Shown one piece after another: positions 22,400 to 34,600 of a stretch of DNA of 64,000 bases. Source of the stretch: Fagopyrum homotropicum (lineage: Eukaryota > Streptophyta > Magnoliopsida > Caryophyllales > Polygonaceae); assembly GCA_033239125.1 (NCBI GenBank), contig BSWB01000001.1, positions 165,377,481-165,441,480 of the forward strand, written 5' to 3'. The translations under genes were made by a program, and so were the position numbers. The stretch's first letter is position 1. Each line of letters opens with the position of its first letter. Below the pieces are notes generated by a model. The model was given only the letters and a program-made list of their open reading frames with translations, had not been told where the DNA came from and did not search any database.

Positions 22400-23445
22400 C
22401 TTTAACTCCGACCATACCACAAAGCATCTCTTCTCTTCTCTCCTCTTCTCTCTCTTCACGTAAAAACACTACGCAACACTTCAAAGCCTTCTTTGCTTTC
22501 TCTCTCTAAACCTCCATCGCAATCCATCATCATCACCGTCGTCATTGTCGTCGTCTCCTTTCCAGCTTTCTCTGTCCTTTGCAACAACGAAGACAGTGCT
22601 GTTATCTTGTTTACAGCTTTCAACACCATTTTTGGTTGCATTCTAACTCTCCTGTACTTCTTCTGCTCTTCTGAGGTGCATGCTTTCTGGAACTTGCATC
22701 TCGGATTTAATCAATACAAATATAAAGGTAATGCTTGAATTTCTCTACTTCTAGCTCATTTCAATTTACTTTATACTTTGCTTTGGCTTGGAGTTTCGTC
22801 GATCTTCCTGTTTAATTACCGGTTTGCATTGTTTGATTTAGCTTTTTTATTGTCGAATTGAGCACATTTCTGCTACCTCAGTGGATTCTCGTTGAAAGTC
22901 GTGCTGACACTAGGTTTTAGTTTCTAATACAATGGATAACCTAGCTGGAAAAGCTTCGTTTCAATTATAAAACTTGTGGAAATTTTGGAATCCCGAAGGA
23001 ATGGGAGCTTCTTTTAGGATTTCACTTTTTTGAGATGTCATTACGAATGCAAGATCGGTGGAGTGGTGTAGCAAATGTTCAATTGAGATTTGTTGATATA
23101 GTCTGAATTGATATGCGTCTATTCTAGTTTAAAGCCAATCTCCACAAGCAGGTCAAAAGCATAATAATATTACTTAAATGTTTAGGAAACTGAAATAGTC
23201 AATTAGTGTGGCAGGCAGTTTCTAGAGCGTGTTGCAGAAGTTTGTATGTATTTCAGTTTTTGCAGTTCATTGATCAACAATTCCACATTGTATTCCGATG
23301 ATAAATATAAAATATGGTTACTGTTCCTTACTTGCAGCTGCTAATGGCAGTAATTACAAGATGGACACTTTTAGGCGGAAAAGACACTAGACAAAGGTGT
23401 ATCAGATGATTTTCTGTGACCATATCATGCTTTGCTTCTGCTACC
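22400..23445 (+). other. Probable FEI-like 5' leader with an intron
   Basis: Pyrimidine-rich sequence from about 22425 (CTCTTCTCTCCTCTTCTCTC) looks like a transcribed leader. A donor-like AAAG|GTAATG at about 22727/22728 and an acceptor CTTGCAG at 23331-23337 suggest a leader intron of about 600 bases, with the second leader exon running into the main ATG at 23446. An open frame at 22493-22738 lacks an ATG start and is more likely leader than protein. Exon limits are inferred from sequence signals only. Confidence 0.45.
23344..23409 (+). promoter_or_regulatory. Candidate uORF (21 aa) in the FEI-like leader
   Basis: Just after the inferred leader acceptor, an ATG (23344) opens a 21-codon frame reading MAVITRWTLLGG and onward, ended by TGA at 23407-23409, 36 bases before the main ATG at 23446. 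If the leader is spliced as inferred, ribosomes would meet this frame first, which could lower FEI-like kinase translation. Confidence 0.4.
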
Positions 23446-26400
23446 ATGGGAATTACTCAACTAAACCTGGGAGGACCATGCATTATCTTATTTTTGGTGA
23501 TGTACATTATTTTAACCCAATGCAAAGCTCTTAGTCCTGATGGTATGGAGTTTTATCTTGCTAACAACATTTTTTTCTTCCTTTTTTCTTTTGCATTGTT
23601 TAATTTCAGTAAAATCGACTCTTGTTTCATCTCAACAATGAAGCACCTAATTTTTTGTGTTGATTAAGACCTCGGTCTCTATGCTGATCAAGTGCACATT
23701 TGATTTGTCTTACATAGGTGAGGCACTTTTAAGTTTTAGGACATCAATTATTAGCTCAGACAGTATCCTTCTTCAGTGGAGACCTGAGGACCCAGATCCA
23801 TGCAAGTGGAAAGGAGTAATATGCAATCCAAAATCAAAGAAAGTTATTTATTTGTAAGCTCTCAAATAAAATTCAAACACTTAGTTTTTTTATTTCAATT
23901 ACTATTCATTTATTTAGATAGCATGTGATATTACTGCAGAATTTAGCATTAGTAAGCTTGTTGTTATACGGGCAATATGATCTTATACTTGATATTTTTT
24001 AATTGTAGGCGTCTTCCTAATCATAAACTGAGTGGATCAATACCTCCTGACCTTGGGAAGCTTGACCAATTGGAGATTTTGTATGTAGCACACAATTTTT
24101 TTCTATCTTTTGCACAAGTGTGAAGTTTTGTTTTTTTTATGTTTGTACTTTCCTTTGTCCAGAGCACTTCATAACAACAATTTCTATGGGAACATCCCTT
24201 CAGAACTTGGGAACTGCACATCTCTGCGAGCTCTGTAAGTTTTAGCTTCTTTTATTCCTTATTCCTTACATATCTTATTGTCGTTTTTTTTTTATGTCTG
24301 TTCTTTCCTTTATCCATGTATGGAGACAAGGATCCCCTTTGGGGTGAGAGCCACACGCCTAAAGACCCCACCTTTTAACGTGTCATAGAACGTGAAATCC
24401 CGATGCCTCTGCTGCTCAATTTCTTTTCTATACCTTGCTGCAGTATTTGCTCCCTACTCAAGCTGCAAAGCTCTTTGCAATCTGCTTCCCTTAGCTTCCC
24501 CCCTGCAGCATGCCTTCTCTTCTTCATGGAGAAAGGACTAGAGTCATTTCTGAAAAGTGTGCAATATGCTGCTTTGCTCTCACCCAAGCAGTAGGCAATA
24601 ACATCAATTATTTCGGTGTCTCAGTCTTTAATTCAATAAATGAGCTACTATCTTGTGAGATGATGAAGTCATGCTTCTGTTTATTTCTGTCCCTATCCAT
24701 TCTCAAAGTAAGGAAGTATGCTGATTAAAACGTTAAAGATTAGGTGGCTGCCTATAACTCTACACTCTACAGATGTATGAGGAGACTTTGTTTCATGTGA
24801 CACACGTGAGAGAATTATCTTCCCAGTTTGTAGCTGATGCAGATTTAATACTTTAATCATCTCTTCCCTCCAAGTAAGGGAGGAAGATCGAAGGGGGCAG
24901 GACTTTGAAATAGGAAAGGAACTAAGTTGCAGGAGTCCTGAGAGGATATGGTAAGAATGAACTTGGAAATTAAGAAGAAAAGCATAACATGACATGAGAT
25001 TTAAGTGACGAAGTCTATCTTCAAAAACTGGTTAATTTCCAAAATGTTCTTCAATGTTAGCTTGATTTGTATTTCAACCACATATTTCACATTACTCTTT
25101 GTTTAATCTTAGACTATGGTTGTAACCCCTTTGTCAAACCTAGTTTTTGGAGCCTTAGGGAGTTAATGTGTTATCCTGTACTTGTTTTGGATGTTTGATA
25201 TGCTTCCAAAACCACTATCCTATTACACATGCTGCTAAATAAGCTTCTCTTGTGAAACATGTGATAGTCTTTGTCTTAATTGGATCTGGACGACATTTTT
25301 TCAAATACTGATCTATTATAATTTCCAGATACTTGCAAGGTAATTATTTAAGTGGGCAAATTCCTACGGAGCTGGGAAACCTTACTGCACTACAACATCT
25401 GTAAGCTCGCAGCTTGTTCGCTCTTTATGTTCATATGTATCCGCTTTTCTCCAGATTTGTAGTTATCCTGTTTGGTAGCTGTACAGGTTTGATTATTTCC
25501 TGAGTTCTATGGACCTGATCACTCAGTATGTCTCTGGAAACAATCAATAACATAATAAAAAAAAGATTATTTGTTATCGACCAAGCAGTTTCCCACTCAC
25601 ATTTAGCTTCCTGAATGGTGCTGCCTGTTATCAGCATGCAATTGAATGCCAATTCACTAGTGTCAGGAAATAGTGTATTGGACCTGTTATATATACTAAT
25701 TATGGATTGACATTCTTGGATCATTATGATAAGATGGAATATATTGCAAAATGTGCTAACCTAATCAACATTGACTGGATTGATATTAAAATGACTTGCT
25801 GAATAGCGTACATGTTAGATCACACACAAGAAATTCAGCGCTTTGGCTGTCTCCAGTTTGCATTTTGAGTAATCATGAAGTTTTGATCTTTGTGTTTCCG
25901 ATGGATATTGAGGTTTCAATCTTTGGCAGTGATCTTTCAAGCAACTCGCTTAGTGGATCTATTCCTTCAACATTGGGTCAGTTAAACAAGCTTATTACAT
26001 TGTAAGTATCTGAAGATTCAAATTAGAGTAATTTATAATACTATCAGAAGTCTAATTAATTGTTTCAAATTTTCTTTGAAGAGATGTATCATCAAATTTT
26101 CTGGTTGGAGCAATACCATCAGAGGGCATGCTGCTGAGCTTTTCTGAAGAATGGTACTTCTCATGTTTATTGACTGTTATTTTGCATACTGGTTTGAGTG
26201 GTTTCACCTATCTATTATAATTTAAGAATGATTGAAAATATCCTCTGTTCCTCGTCATTTTCTTCATGTGAGGTGCCTATTTAGCATTGCCGTTATCATG
26301 CAACAGACCTCCTGTGCATATAGGCTGATCAGTTTGCCACATGCCTCGTTGCTGAATGATTAAATGCACTTCAATAGATGCTCTGAATTTGACAGAAGAA

Positions 26401-29400
26401 TTGACTTAATAAAGAACCATCTTTTGGTTTTGCTGGGCAGCTTCGTTGGAAATCGTGATCTATGTGGCAGACAAATCAATAAGGCATGCAAAGATGGTGG
26501 TGGAAGTGGGGCAAACTCAACTTCTCCGGGTACGAGTAGTAGAGTACTTGATCTGTATTGAAAACTGTCTGGGCCTGTTTGAAAACTCTTAACTTCCGCC
26601 CTACTTCTCTTCTACTAGGTAGCAGAAGTTGTTTATTTTTGAAAAGGACCAGTGATTTGTTTTTTTGGAAATATCAGATATCTTGAATGTACACAGGATT
26701 TGTTCACTGAGTTATTCATTTTATGTTATCGGACAATATTGTTTTGTAGCACAAGGCCAAAATGGGAAGAACAAAAACTCAGGCAAACTTCTGGTCAGTG
26801 CATCTGCAACAGTTGGAGCATTACTTCTTGTAGCACTTATGTGTTTCTGGGGCTGCTTTCTGTATAAAAAGCTTGGGAAACATGATGGAAGGACCCTTGC
26901 TATGGATGTTTGTGGAGGTGGTGTTTCTTGATTTCCCTGTCCCTATTGAGTTTTTCTTGGAGTTCTGAGTACGTATTGCTAATAGCCTAATACAATGCTT
27001 TCATCGCTCAGGTGCATCAATTGTCATGTTTCATGGAGATTTACCGTATTCATCAAAAGATGTTATAAAAAAATTGGAAACTTTGAACGAGGAGCATATA
27101 ATAGGATCTGGTGGATTTGGTACCGTGTACAAGCTAGCGATGGATGATGGGAATGTTTTTGCATTGAAAAGAATTGTAAAATTGAATGATGGCTTTGATC
27201 GATTCTTTGAAAGGGAGCTTGCCATCCTTGGCAGCATCAAACATAGGTTTCTTGTGAATCTAAGAGGATATTGCAATTCTCCCGCATCGAAGTTATTAAT
27301 CTATGATTATCTCCCTGGCGGTAGTTTGGATGAAGCTCTTCATGGTGAGATTGATTTAGCTAATTACGTCTCATCTTAGTGTATTTCATAATATGTTCAG
27401 TTCACTGTGATTAGTTATTTCTTATGAGGGTATAATTAATTTGTTTAGTGTCCTCTATGATTTAGGTTTTACTTAATTTAGTAATCATGGTATGAAATTT
27501 GAGCTGAGGTTTTCCTTTACATTAAACCACCCGTAAATCATAATCAATTTCTCTAGTAGATTGAAGGAGGTCACGTTTGATGGATGCACTTGTTTTATCT
27601 ATTGCCAAGCTTATGACATATTTTTCACTCTATGTTATTCCATTTGATTAGTGAAGATTTAATGTTTCAATTCTGAAGCGACATCTACTGTTAAGATTTT
27701 TCTTTATGAACAAAGTTTTAATCCTTATGATCATTGGCATGTACAGAAAGAGTTGAACAACTAGATTGGGACACACGATTGAATATTATATTGGGGGCAG
27801 CAAAAGGATTGGCCTACTTGCATCATGATTGCTCCCCTCGGATTATACACCGTGACATAAAATCAAGTAATATCCTTCTTGATGGGAATCTGGAAGCTCG
27901 TGTTTCTGATTTTGGACTTGCAAAATTGTTAGAGGATGAGGAATCACACATTACAACTATCGTGGCTGGAACATTTGGTTATCTTGCTCCAGGTGAGTAT
28001 GCTACTGCTCTATACAGTTGATTGGCAATACTGAAGTTATTGAGTTTGACTTTAACTTCTTAGTCTCGTACTCTTTGACCATAGTTGTGTTGATATTTAA
28101 TGCTGTAAACTTTATCATGGACAAAACCATGATGTATTTGTTTGTCTGGAATTCAATAATTTTTGGGTGATTGATCTTTTGAAGTAATTTGATCCTCATC
28201 AGCACCAAATTGTTTATATGTTCATTGTTTGAAATATTATGACCATTATACTTCATTTCAGAGTACATGCAAAGTGGGAGGGCAACAGAGAAGACTGATA
28301 TTTATAGCTTTGGGGTTCTTGTGCTCGAAGTGTTGAGCGGGAAGCGTCCAACAGACGCATCATTCATTGAGAAGGGTCTGAACATTGTAGGCTGGGTACG
28401 TATTACCTTTCCCGTGATTTTCTATTAACTATTCTTTGCCCCATGCTCATACCGAACCTTGAAATATGGAACTATTCGGTTCTTAAATCTAACAGCAAAT
28501 AAATCCTTTAGTTAGGTTTCATTTACAAACAAAACCTTATTAACTTTTGATGAATTATATTTTGTCAATGCATTGTAGTTTCTCATTTCGGTGCTAAGCT
28601 GGCTTGAACTTATCATGATATGCACGAGTTCTTTTTTACTGTTCTACATAGAGCAATAAGTGCGAGTAATAATAACTTTAATCTTCAATGTATGTTTGGA
28701 TGCCATGCATTATGATGCAATCATGTGGTATCAGGCTCTATAATTAAAGCATCTAGTGTAAAATGTAATAGTTAAGCAATACAATAGTACATTACTGTTT
28801 GTAAGCAGTATTTGTCAATACTGCATTATAATGCTTGGTATCGAAACAACACTTCTACTGTATTATAGGCATATAGAATTTGCATGATGCAACCAAACAA
28901 GCCCTTAATTGCTAGAATTCATAAGAACATGTGCTTACAAAACTGATTATTTGTAAGCACATGTTCTTCTGGTATGTTTGGATGCCATTCAGAATGTGCT
29001 TACAAAACTGGTTATTTGCAAACAAACAAGCCTTTAATTGCTAGAATTCATAGGGTGTTATACGAGCAGAACGAGCTGAGCCTTAGCATGCTCAAGCTCG
29101 ACTCGTTTATAAACAAGCTGAGCCCGGGTAGCTTGTCTAAAATAATGCTCATATAGTGTTATTTTAGCCGAACGAGTCGAGCTTTACCCGAATGAGCCGA
29201 GCATTGGCATGCTCAAGTTCAGTTCGTTTATAAACGAGCCGAGCTTTTGACTACCGAACGCGAACCGAGCCCGAGCAGCTTGTCTCATGTATCGGCCCTA
29301 AGAATTCATAAGACCATGACAATAGCTACTACACATTATATGCTTACAAAACTGATTATTTCCCCTCCCCTGTGTCTGAAGTTAAAATTCCTAGCAATCG

Positions 29401-29600
29401 AGAATAGACAAAGGGAGATTATTGACCCACATTGTGAAGGAATCCAAATGGAAAGCGTTGACGCCATACTCGCAGTAGCTTCACAGTGCGTCTCAGCTCC
29501 CGAGGACCGACCCACCATGCACAGAGTGGTCCAGATTCTGGAGTCTGAGGTGATGACCCCATGTCCAAGTGACTTCTATGATTCAAATTCCGAAGATTGA
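23446..29600 (+). CDS. FEI1: LRR receptor-like kinase of the FEI family
   Basis: Thirteen exons: 23446-23542, 23718-23853, 24009-24080, 24163-24234, 25329-25400, 25930-26001, 26082-26153, 26441-26529, 26750-26917, 27012-27344, 27747-27992, 28262-28395, 29382-29600. They give 593 aa (Arabidopsis FEI1 about 592). Order: signal peptide (1 to ~27), LRR N-cap DPDPCKWKGV, five 24-residue LRRs each encoded by one 72-base exon, a membrane segment at about 241-263 (ALLLVALMCFWGCFLY), then the kinase: GSGGFG (315-320), Lys336, HRD 429-431, DFG 449-451, GYLAPEYMQSGRATEKTD. All catalytic residues are present. FEI kinases act at the plasma membrane in cell-wall synthesis and cellulose-dependent growth. 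At 26917 an alternative donor three bases downstream (26920) would add one Gly. FEI1 versus FEI2 rests on gene context. Confidence 0.95.
28689..28907. mobile_element. MITE in the last FEI-like intron
   Basis: The left end TGTTTGGATGCCATGCATTA and the right end TGCATGATGCAACCAAACA are imperfect inverted repeats. The interior has ATTATGATGC/GCATTATAATGC-type symmetry. It resembles GTTTGGTTGCA-ended plant MITEs and is non-coding. Confidence 0.5.
28908..29360. repeat. Rearranged repeat cluster in the last FEI-like intron
   Basis: GCTTACAAAACTGATTATTT occurs at 28933 and 29342, with a one-base variant at about 28997. TTAATTGCTAGAATTCATA occurs at about 28907 and 29034. A 19-bp perfect hairpin (28923-28941 with 28950-28968, 8-base loop) sits within. 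From about 29055 to 29290 two imperfect copies of a GAGCCGAGC-type sequence (CATGCTCAAG, TCGTTTATAAAC) follow one another. This looks like successive insertion and duplication events in one intron. Confidence 0.6.
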
Positions 29601-31664
29601 TCTACCTTTTGTCACTCGTAGTGTATTCGTCTTCCATGGACAGGTATTCCTCGTGTAGATTTTATCATTCATCGATTTGTTCCGGTGCATGTTCTACAAT
29701 ATTTGTTGTTTCTAGTAGTGTACCATGGTCTCCATTTTATCTCCTCACATCGTAGCTTTTGGTTTTGTTAAGTGTATATACTGCTTGTTGTAAATTTGAG
29801 AGAATGCTCCAACAAATAAGCAGCAATCATCGTCTTTGTAAAGTGAAAAAGAAGCACCCATTCCTCGGTTTACTACCATAGGTCGTCAATGTGTTATGTG
29901 TCGTTTGGTTTCTGGTTACCAATTCATCCTTTTGGTATGTAACTTAGTTGCTGAGTTGCTGATTGAATTTGATGTTGAGAATTGAGATTGACACTTCAGA
30001 TATCCGATCCAAAAGAGAAGCATTAAGGATTTAAAGGTTCGCCCACGAGATTTAGAAGTTAAAATTTAGGAAATTTCAGAGGGTGTACACTTTTGACTTT
30101 TTCGGATTACGTCAAGGATTTTTATTTTTATTTTTCTGATTATGCTCTTTTGACTTTTTCGGATTATGTCAAGGGTATCATCCGTGAATAATTAACATTT
30201 TAAGTAAACAAAAAGATGATTTATTCATTCAATAAAGTTATGTATACCATGACTATTAACAATAACTCGAAAATATTTTATTTCATTTTTTCTCTTAAAA
30301 TGTTAATTCATGGATGATAGAAGAGTAATATCTAGAAAAAAGTCTAAAACTCAACGGAACCATCCAGAACTGAAATGTTAAATTTTTTTTGGGCATAATC
30401 GGAAAAGATCAAAAACAAGGCACTATCCGAAATTTCTAAAAAAAATCAACAAAACTAACTAGTTGTCCAAACTCAAATCGTATTATGTTATACAATCTCT
30501 AAAATTTCTCTAAAATTGTGAATAGATGAATTTATACATTTACAATAAGTCCACCTGACACCATAAAATAAGTAGATATTAATGCGATATGAAATAATAT
30601 TATATTTACCTTGACTTTTTGGCCAAAATATATATTATTTGTCTAATCTTTGAATAAAAGTTTTTAAGCCGTTAGTCTTATCCTACGTGCCAAAACGTAA
30701 GCAAATTGTAGTATGTTTTAGTTATATAATAAATAATTTATTGGATGCTAAGTGGATATTAAAAATTAGTCGTATGCAGTATAACATTTATGTATATTTA
30801 CCAATAATACTCCGGTGTTTTGATATCCTCTTTTTTTTCTTTTATTTCCCCGACATTAAATGAATCCATATAAATAATTTTAAAAAAAATCTTACTAACC
30901 ACTTTGGGTGTGTCATTGTTTTATTTTATTTTTTATCAGTTGATTATGTGTATGAGCTCTGGAGTGAAAGTCGTTTGGAATCGACACGAGTCATATAATT
31001 ACGAGCATGGTTTGCGGAATAAAAGTTAATCATGCATGGGGCTCCGTAGTAGAAATTAATTTACTCATTTGGCTCTCGAAATGAAAATCAATCAATTCCG
31101 CACCTGGTTTGCTATATAGAAGTATTTTTATTTTGGAAGAGTTTCTACTCCGCAGCCATAAGCGGAATTGAGATTTTATTTAGAACTCGTGTAATCATCG
31201 AGTCTGTTCACTGCTAAAACAACTTCCATTCTAGAGTCCATGTGTGTAATTTGCTTGTTGACTATTTCTATTCCAGAGCCCGTGTGCGGAATCCACCGAA
31301 CCCTAATCACGCAAATCAGAGCGTAATTAGGGGACACCAAATAAATGATATGAATCCGTTTAAAATCCCTGTATTACCGTACCCCCATCAATATGAAGAG
31401 TTTGCAGGATCATGTGAGGATTTGACACCAAAACTGCTGCAAAATTCCACACAAATGTGTAAATAAACCCTCAACAAGTTATTCCTACATTGGGTAATTG
31501 CCAATTGAACGTCACCAGAACTAGACTCGGGCCAAAATTGCCTAAAAGTTACAGTCATGCATATGCTTTCGAACTCGAGCACATTGAACCAAAACATGCA
31601 ACAAGCCAATGCCAATCCAGGTCAACCTGTGGCTGTGCTACTACTACTCGGTATCAACCGAAAC
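29601..31664. other. Intergenic between convergent FEI-like and RECQL2-like genes
   Basis: The FEI 3' UTR fills roughly the first 250 bases. A degenerate repeated phrase (CTTTTGACTTTTTCGGATTA with GTCAAGG) occurs at about 30090 and 30147. The middle is AT-rich and unremarkable. From about 30960 to 31300 the sequence is less AT-rich with repeated GCGGAAT words but shows no coding signal. The RECQL2 3' UTR lies just left of 31665. Confidence 0.5.
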
Positions 31665-34600
31665 TTACGTCTCTTCTTCACTGCTATCTATATGAACTAG
31701 AGCTTCTTTGCTTTTCTTCTTCTTTGAAGCTCTGTTCTCTGCATCTTTGGATGCAGTCCACTGGCCAACGAGCATTTCAGAGTCATCAGACTTGGCAATC
31801 TCTTCAAGGATTCTTTCACCATACTTCTTTGTCTTTACCTTTCCTATCAACTTCTCTAACTGCAAGAAGGAATCAACATTTTGTTCATATACATAGTCAA
31901 GATAGGCAACAATACCATAACTTCCTAAGCACCAGTCATTAAAATACTCACTCAGCATTAGGGCTTGTTTGAATCTGGTTTATAATAATTCTAAGAACAA
32001 AAAGGAAATTGCAATCAAGACTTGCCTCTTCGATTGAATCTGGTTTTTCAGCAGCCAGCGTATTTATCTGCTGTGTAGATAACACAGAATGGGGGAAAAT
32101 TCCACCATTAATGGAAGCAAGTTCCTTGCGTAACTCGTCTAGTCTTAATTCCAAACTAGATGAGGTAGACTTCCTCTTGTTAGGCTTGAGCTTGCTCACG
32201 CTGTTGTCTTGAGAGCTAGAGATCTCAAGGATGACACTTTTATTCCCTAATTTATATATAAAAAAAAAGAAGCCAATATAACCCAATTCTTTCAAAAAAA
32301 TTATGATTTGCTTCAATAAAGTAAAAAATAATGGGGTAAAATGGATAACTAGGCCTTTTACCAGCATTACTCTATTAAGAGTACCCATAGCATAAACTCA
32401 TTGAGTAAATATACCCTTAATAGAGTCATAGTGGTAAGTCAATTAAAGTAGTAAAATTTAGAGGGTCTACAAAACAAAAGCCCATAAAAAAGAGCTTACT
32501 TCACCCAATTCTTTCAAAATAATGCAGCAAATATCCACAGAAGGAACTATTTTACCGTGCAAAACCTGCCTAGCAAGTGGACCCACGGTTACATAAGCAT
32601 TTGTAGTATAAGCTGTATGCTGAAATTCTTCTTTCTACAAAACCAATAAAATCACAGAAGCAAGAAAACATTTGAGAAAAGCAAACATACAACTATACAA
32701 GATAAAAGCTGGATATTCTAGACTGCCACGAGAAGTTTAAATGTATAGGCCCGAATTACCAAAACGCGTTCCAGTATAAGCTGAACAATAAGGTGCTCTA
32801 TCTCATCTTTCTTTAGATCCAGACCTGAGAAGGGAAATCTCCTTCAGAACAAAGTCCAAATGCGATTGAATAATGATGTATCAATGTTACAGAGAATACC
32901 TAGCTCTTTATGTTTACTTTTCATCTTGTCTACCAATTGTAATACCGTCATTCTCTGATCAGCTTCAAGCACTTGTTGTAGCAAAGAAATAATAGCTTTT
33001 GCAAAACCTGCAAAGCATAAACACTATTTAGGTAGCAAAACATTGATATCCTTACAAAGAACCTAAGAGGTGGACTGTAACATTACTTATTTACTTAACT
33101 ACTATGACAAGATGATATGTATGTCAAGTCACCATAAAGGAATGAGGAAAAGAACCATATGAACTCCATGAAAGTACTTATGAACATGACAATGAAATAT
33201 GGTTTAATTACATCAATCAACCTTGATTTAAAGTTGATGCAGCTTAAGTAAGCTAGAAGACAGTAGAGAGTATGTCGCTTGTATTTTGAAAATGTATAAA
33301 CAAAAAAAAGACATCTTGAAGGGCAGTCAATAATGCAAATAAAATTAGAATATTGAGTACATACAAGAGGCATCTACTTCCTTGATCTCAGTTGGAATAG
33401 AACAGTTATCACACATCCCTGCATAATAAGAAGAAAAAAAACAGAGCATATCAACACTATACGTAAACTGGAAGAGCACGAAAATCAAAGGAAATTAAGC
33501 AGTTTACCATTGCATTCCTGTACGGCTTCAGCAAAATGCTGGAAAAAGGCACCTCTCCGACATTCTCTTCTAGACTGCACAAAAATGAGTAACATATAAA
33601 GATTAAAGACTACAATTTGCTTCATAAGAAAATTATTCTTGAAAGACCAATTACATGAATAAGCAACAGAATCTGGTATACATTCTTGTAAATACGGAGA
33701 AAAAAAAAAGTTGTAAAATAGATGCCAGATGATACAGTCAAAAGCATTCTTTCAGCAAGAGAGGGAGATTTAATCTCATCTGACATGTGTATGAGGTAAC
33801 CTACATTTTCTAGGTATGAAGTAAAAAATGATAAGACTAGAAAAGACTCTTCGGGTGCAAGTCTTTTTAGGATCATACCTGACAATATTTCACGATGTCG
33901 TAGAGATTTTGCAAGCCAGAATTCTCATAGAAGACCATTGAGCTCTGTAAGAAAACAAAAGCAGCATGAACTAACGAAGGAAGCTAAGAAATCCAAGATT
34001 AGTCACGAATGCTTTTGGCAGGGAATAAGGAAATTTCACCTGCCGAGAAACATCCGCAGGTCGATAGTACAGCAAACATTCTGAAGGTAACCCGTCACGC
34101 CCAGCACGACCACTTTCCTGAAATAAGAGCAATATTTAGGTGCAAGTGAAAGACAAAAGAATGCAAACACTATCATTGATAGAAAATACCTGATAGTATG
34201 TTTCCATTGATTTGCTTAGACTATGATGAATGACAAACCTGACTACAAGCAGCTAATTGATATTAGTTGGTTCATAAGAAACAACATATGGGCATCCAAG
34301 ATTCTTCAAATACACAGTTGACATTCCACACTCACCGTCTGGTTTATTAATTCCCATACCAAAAGCCACCTGTAAAACAAAACTGAAGTGAATCTTTGAA
34401 CTCATTAATTGACATTTGAGAGAACAAAACAACACCATAACAGAAATTACCGTCCCAACAATGACTTGCAATGTGCTACTGCTCCATCTACAATACAAAG
34501 ATAAGTTAGAAAGCCAAAAAAAGGTATGCATTCATGATGAGATTTTTTTTATTTTGCTGAAATTACTCATATTTATGTCCACAAACAATCCTAAATGCAT

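Noticed and set aside
22493..22738. 81-aa hydrophobic open frame before the FEI-like gene
   Set aside because: It has no ATG start and lies in pyrimidine-rich leader sequence; a matching frame exists on the other strand too, so coding is doubtful.
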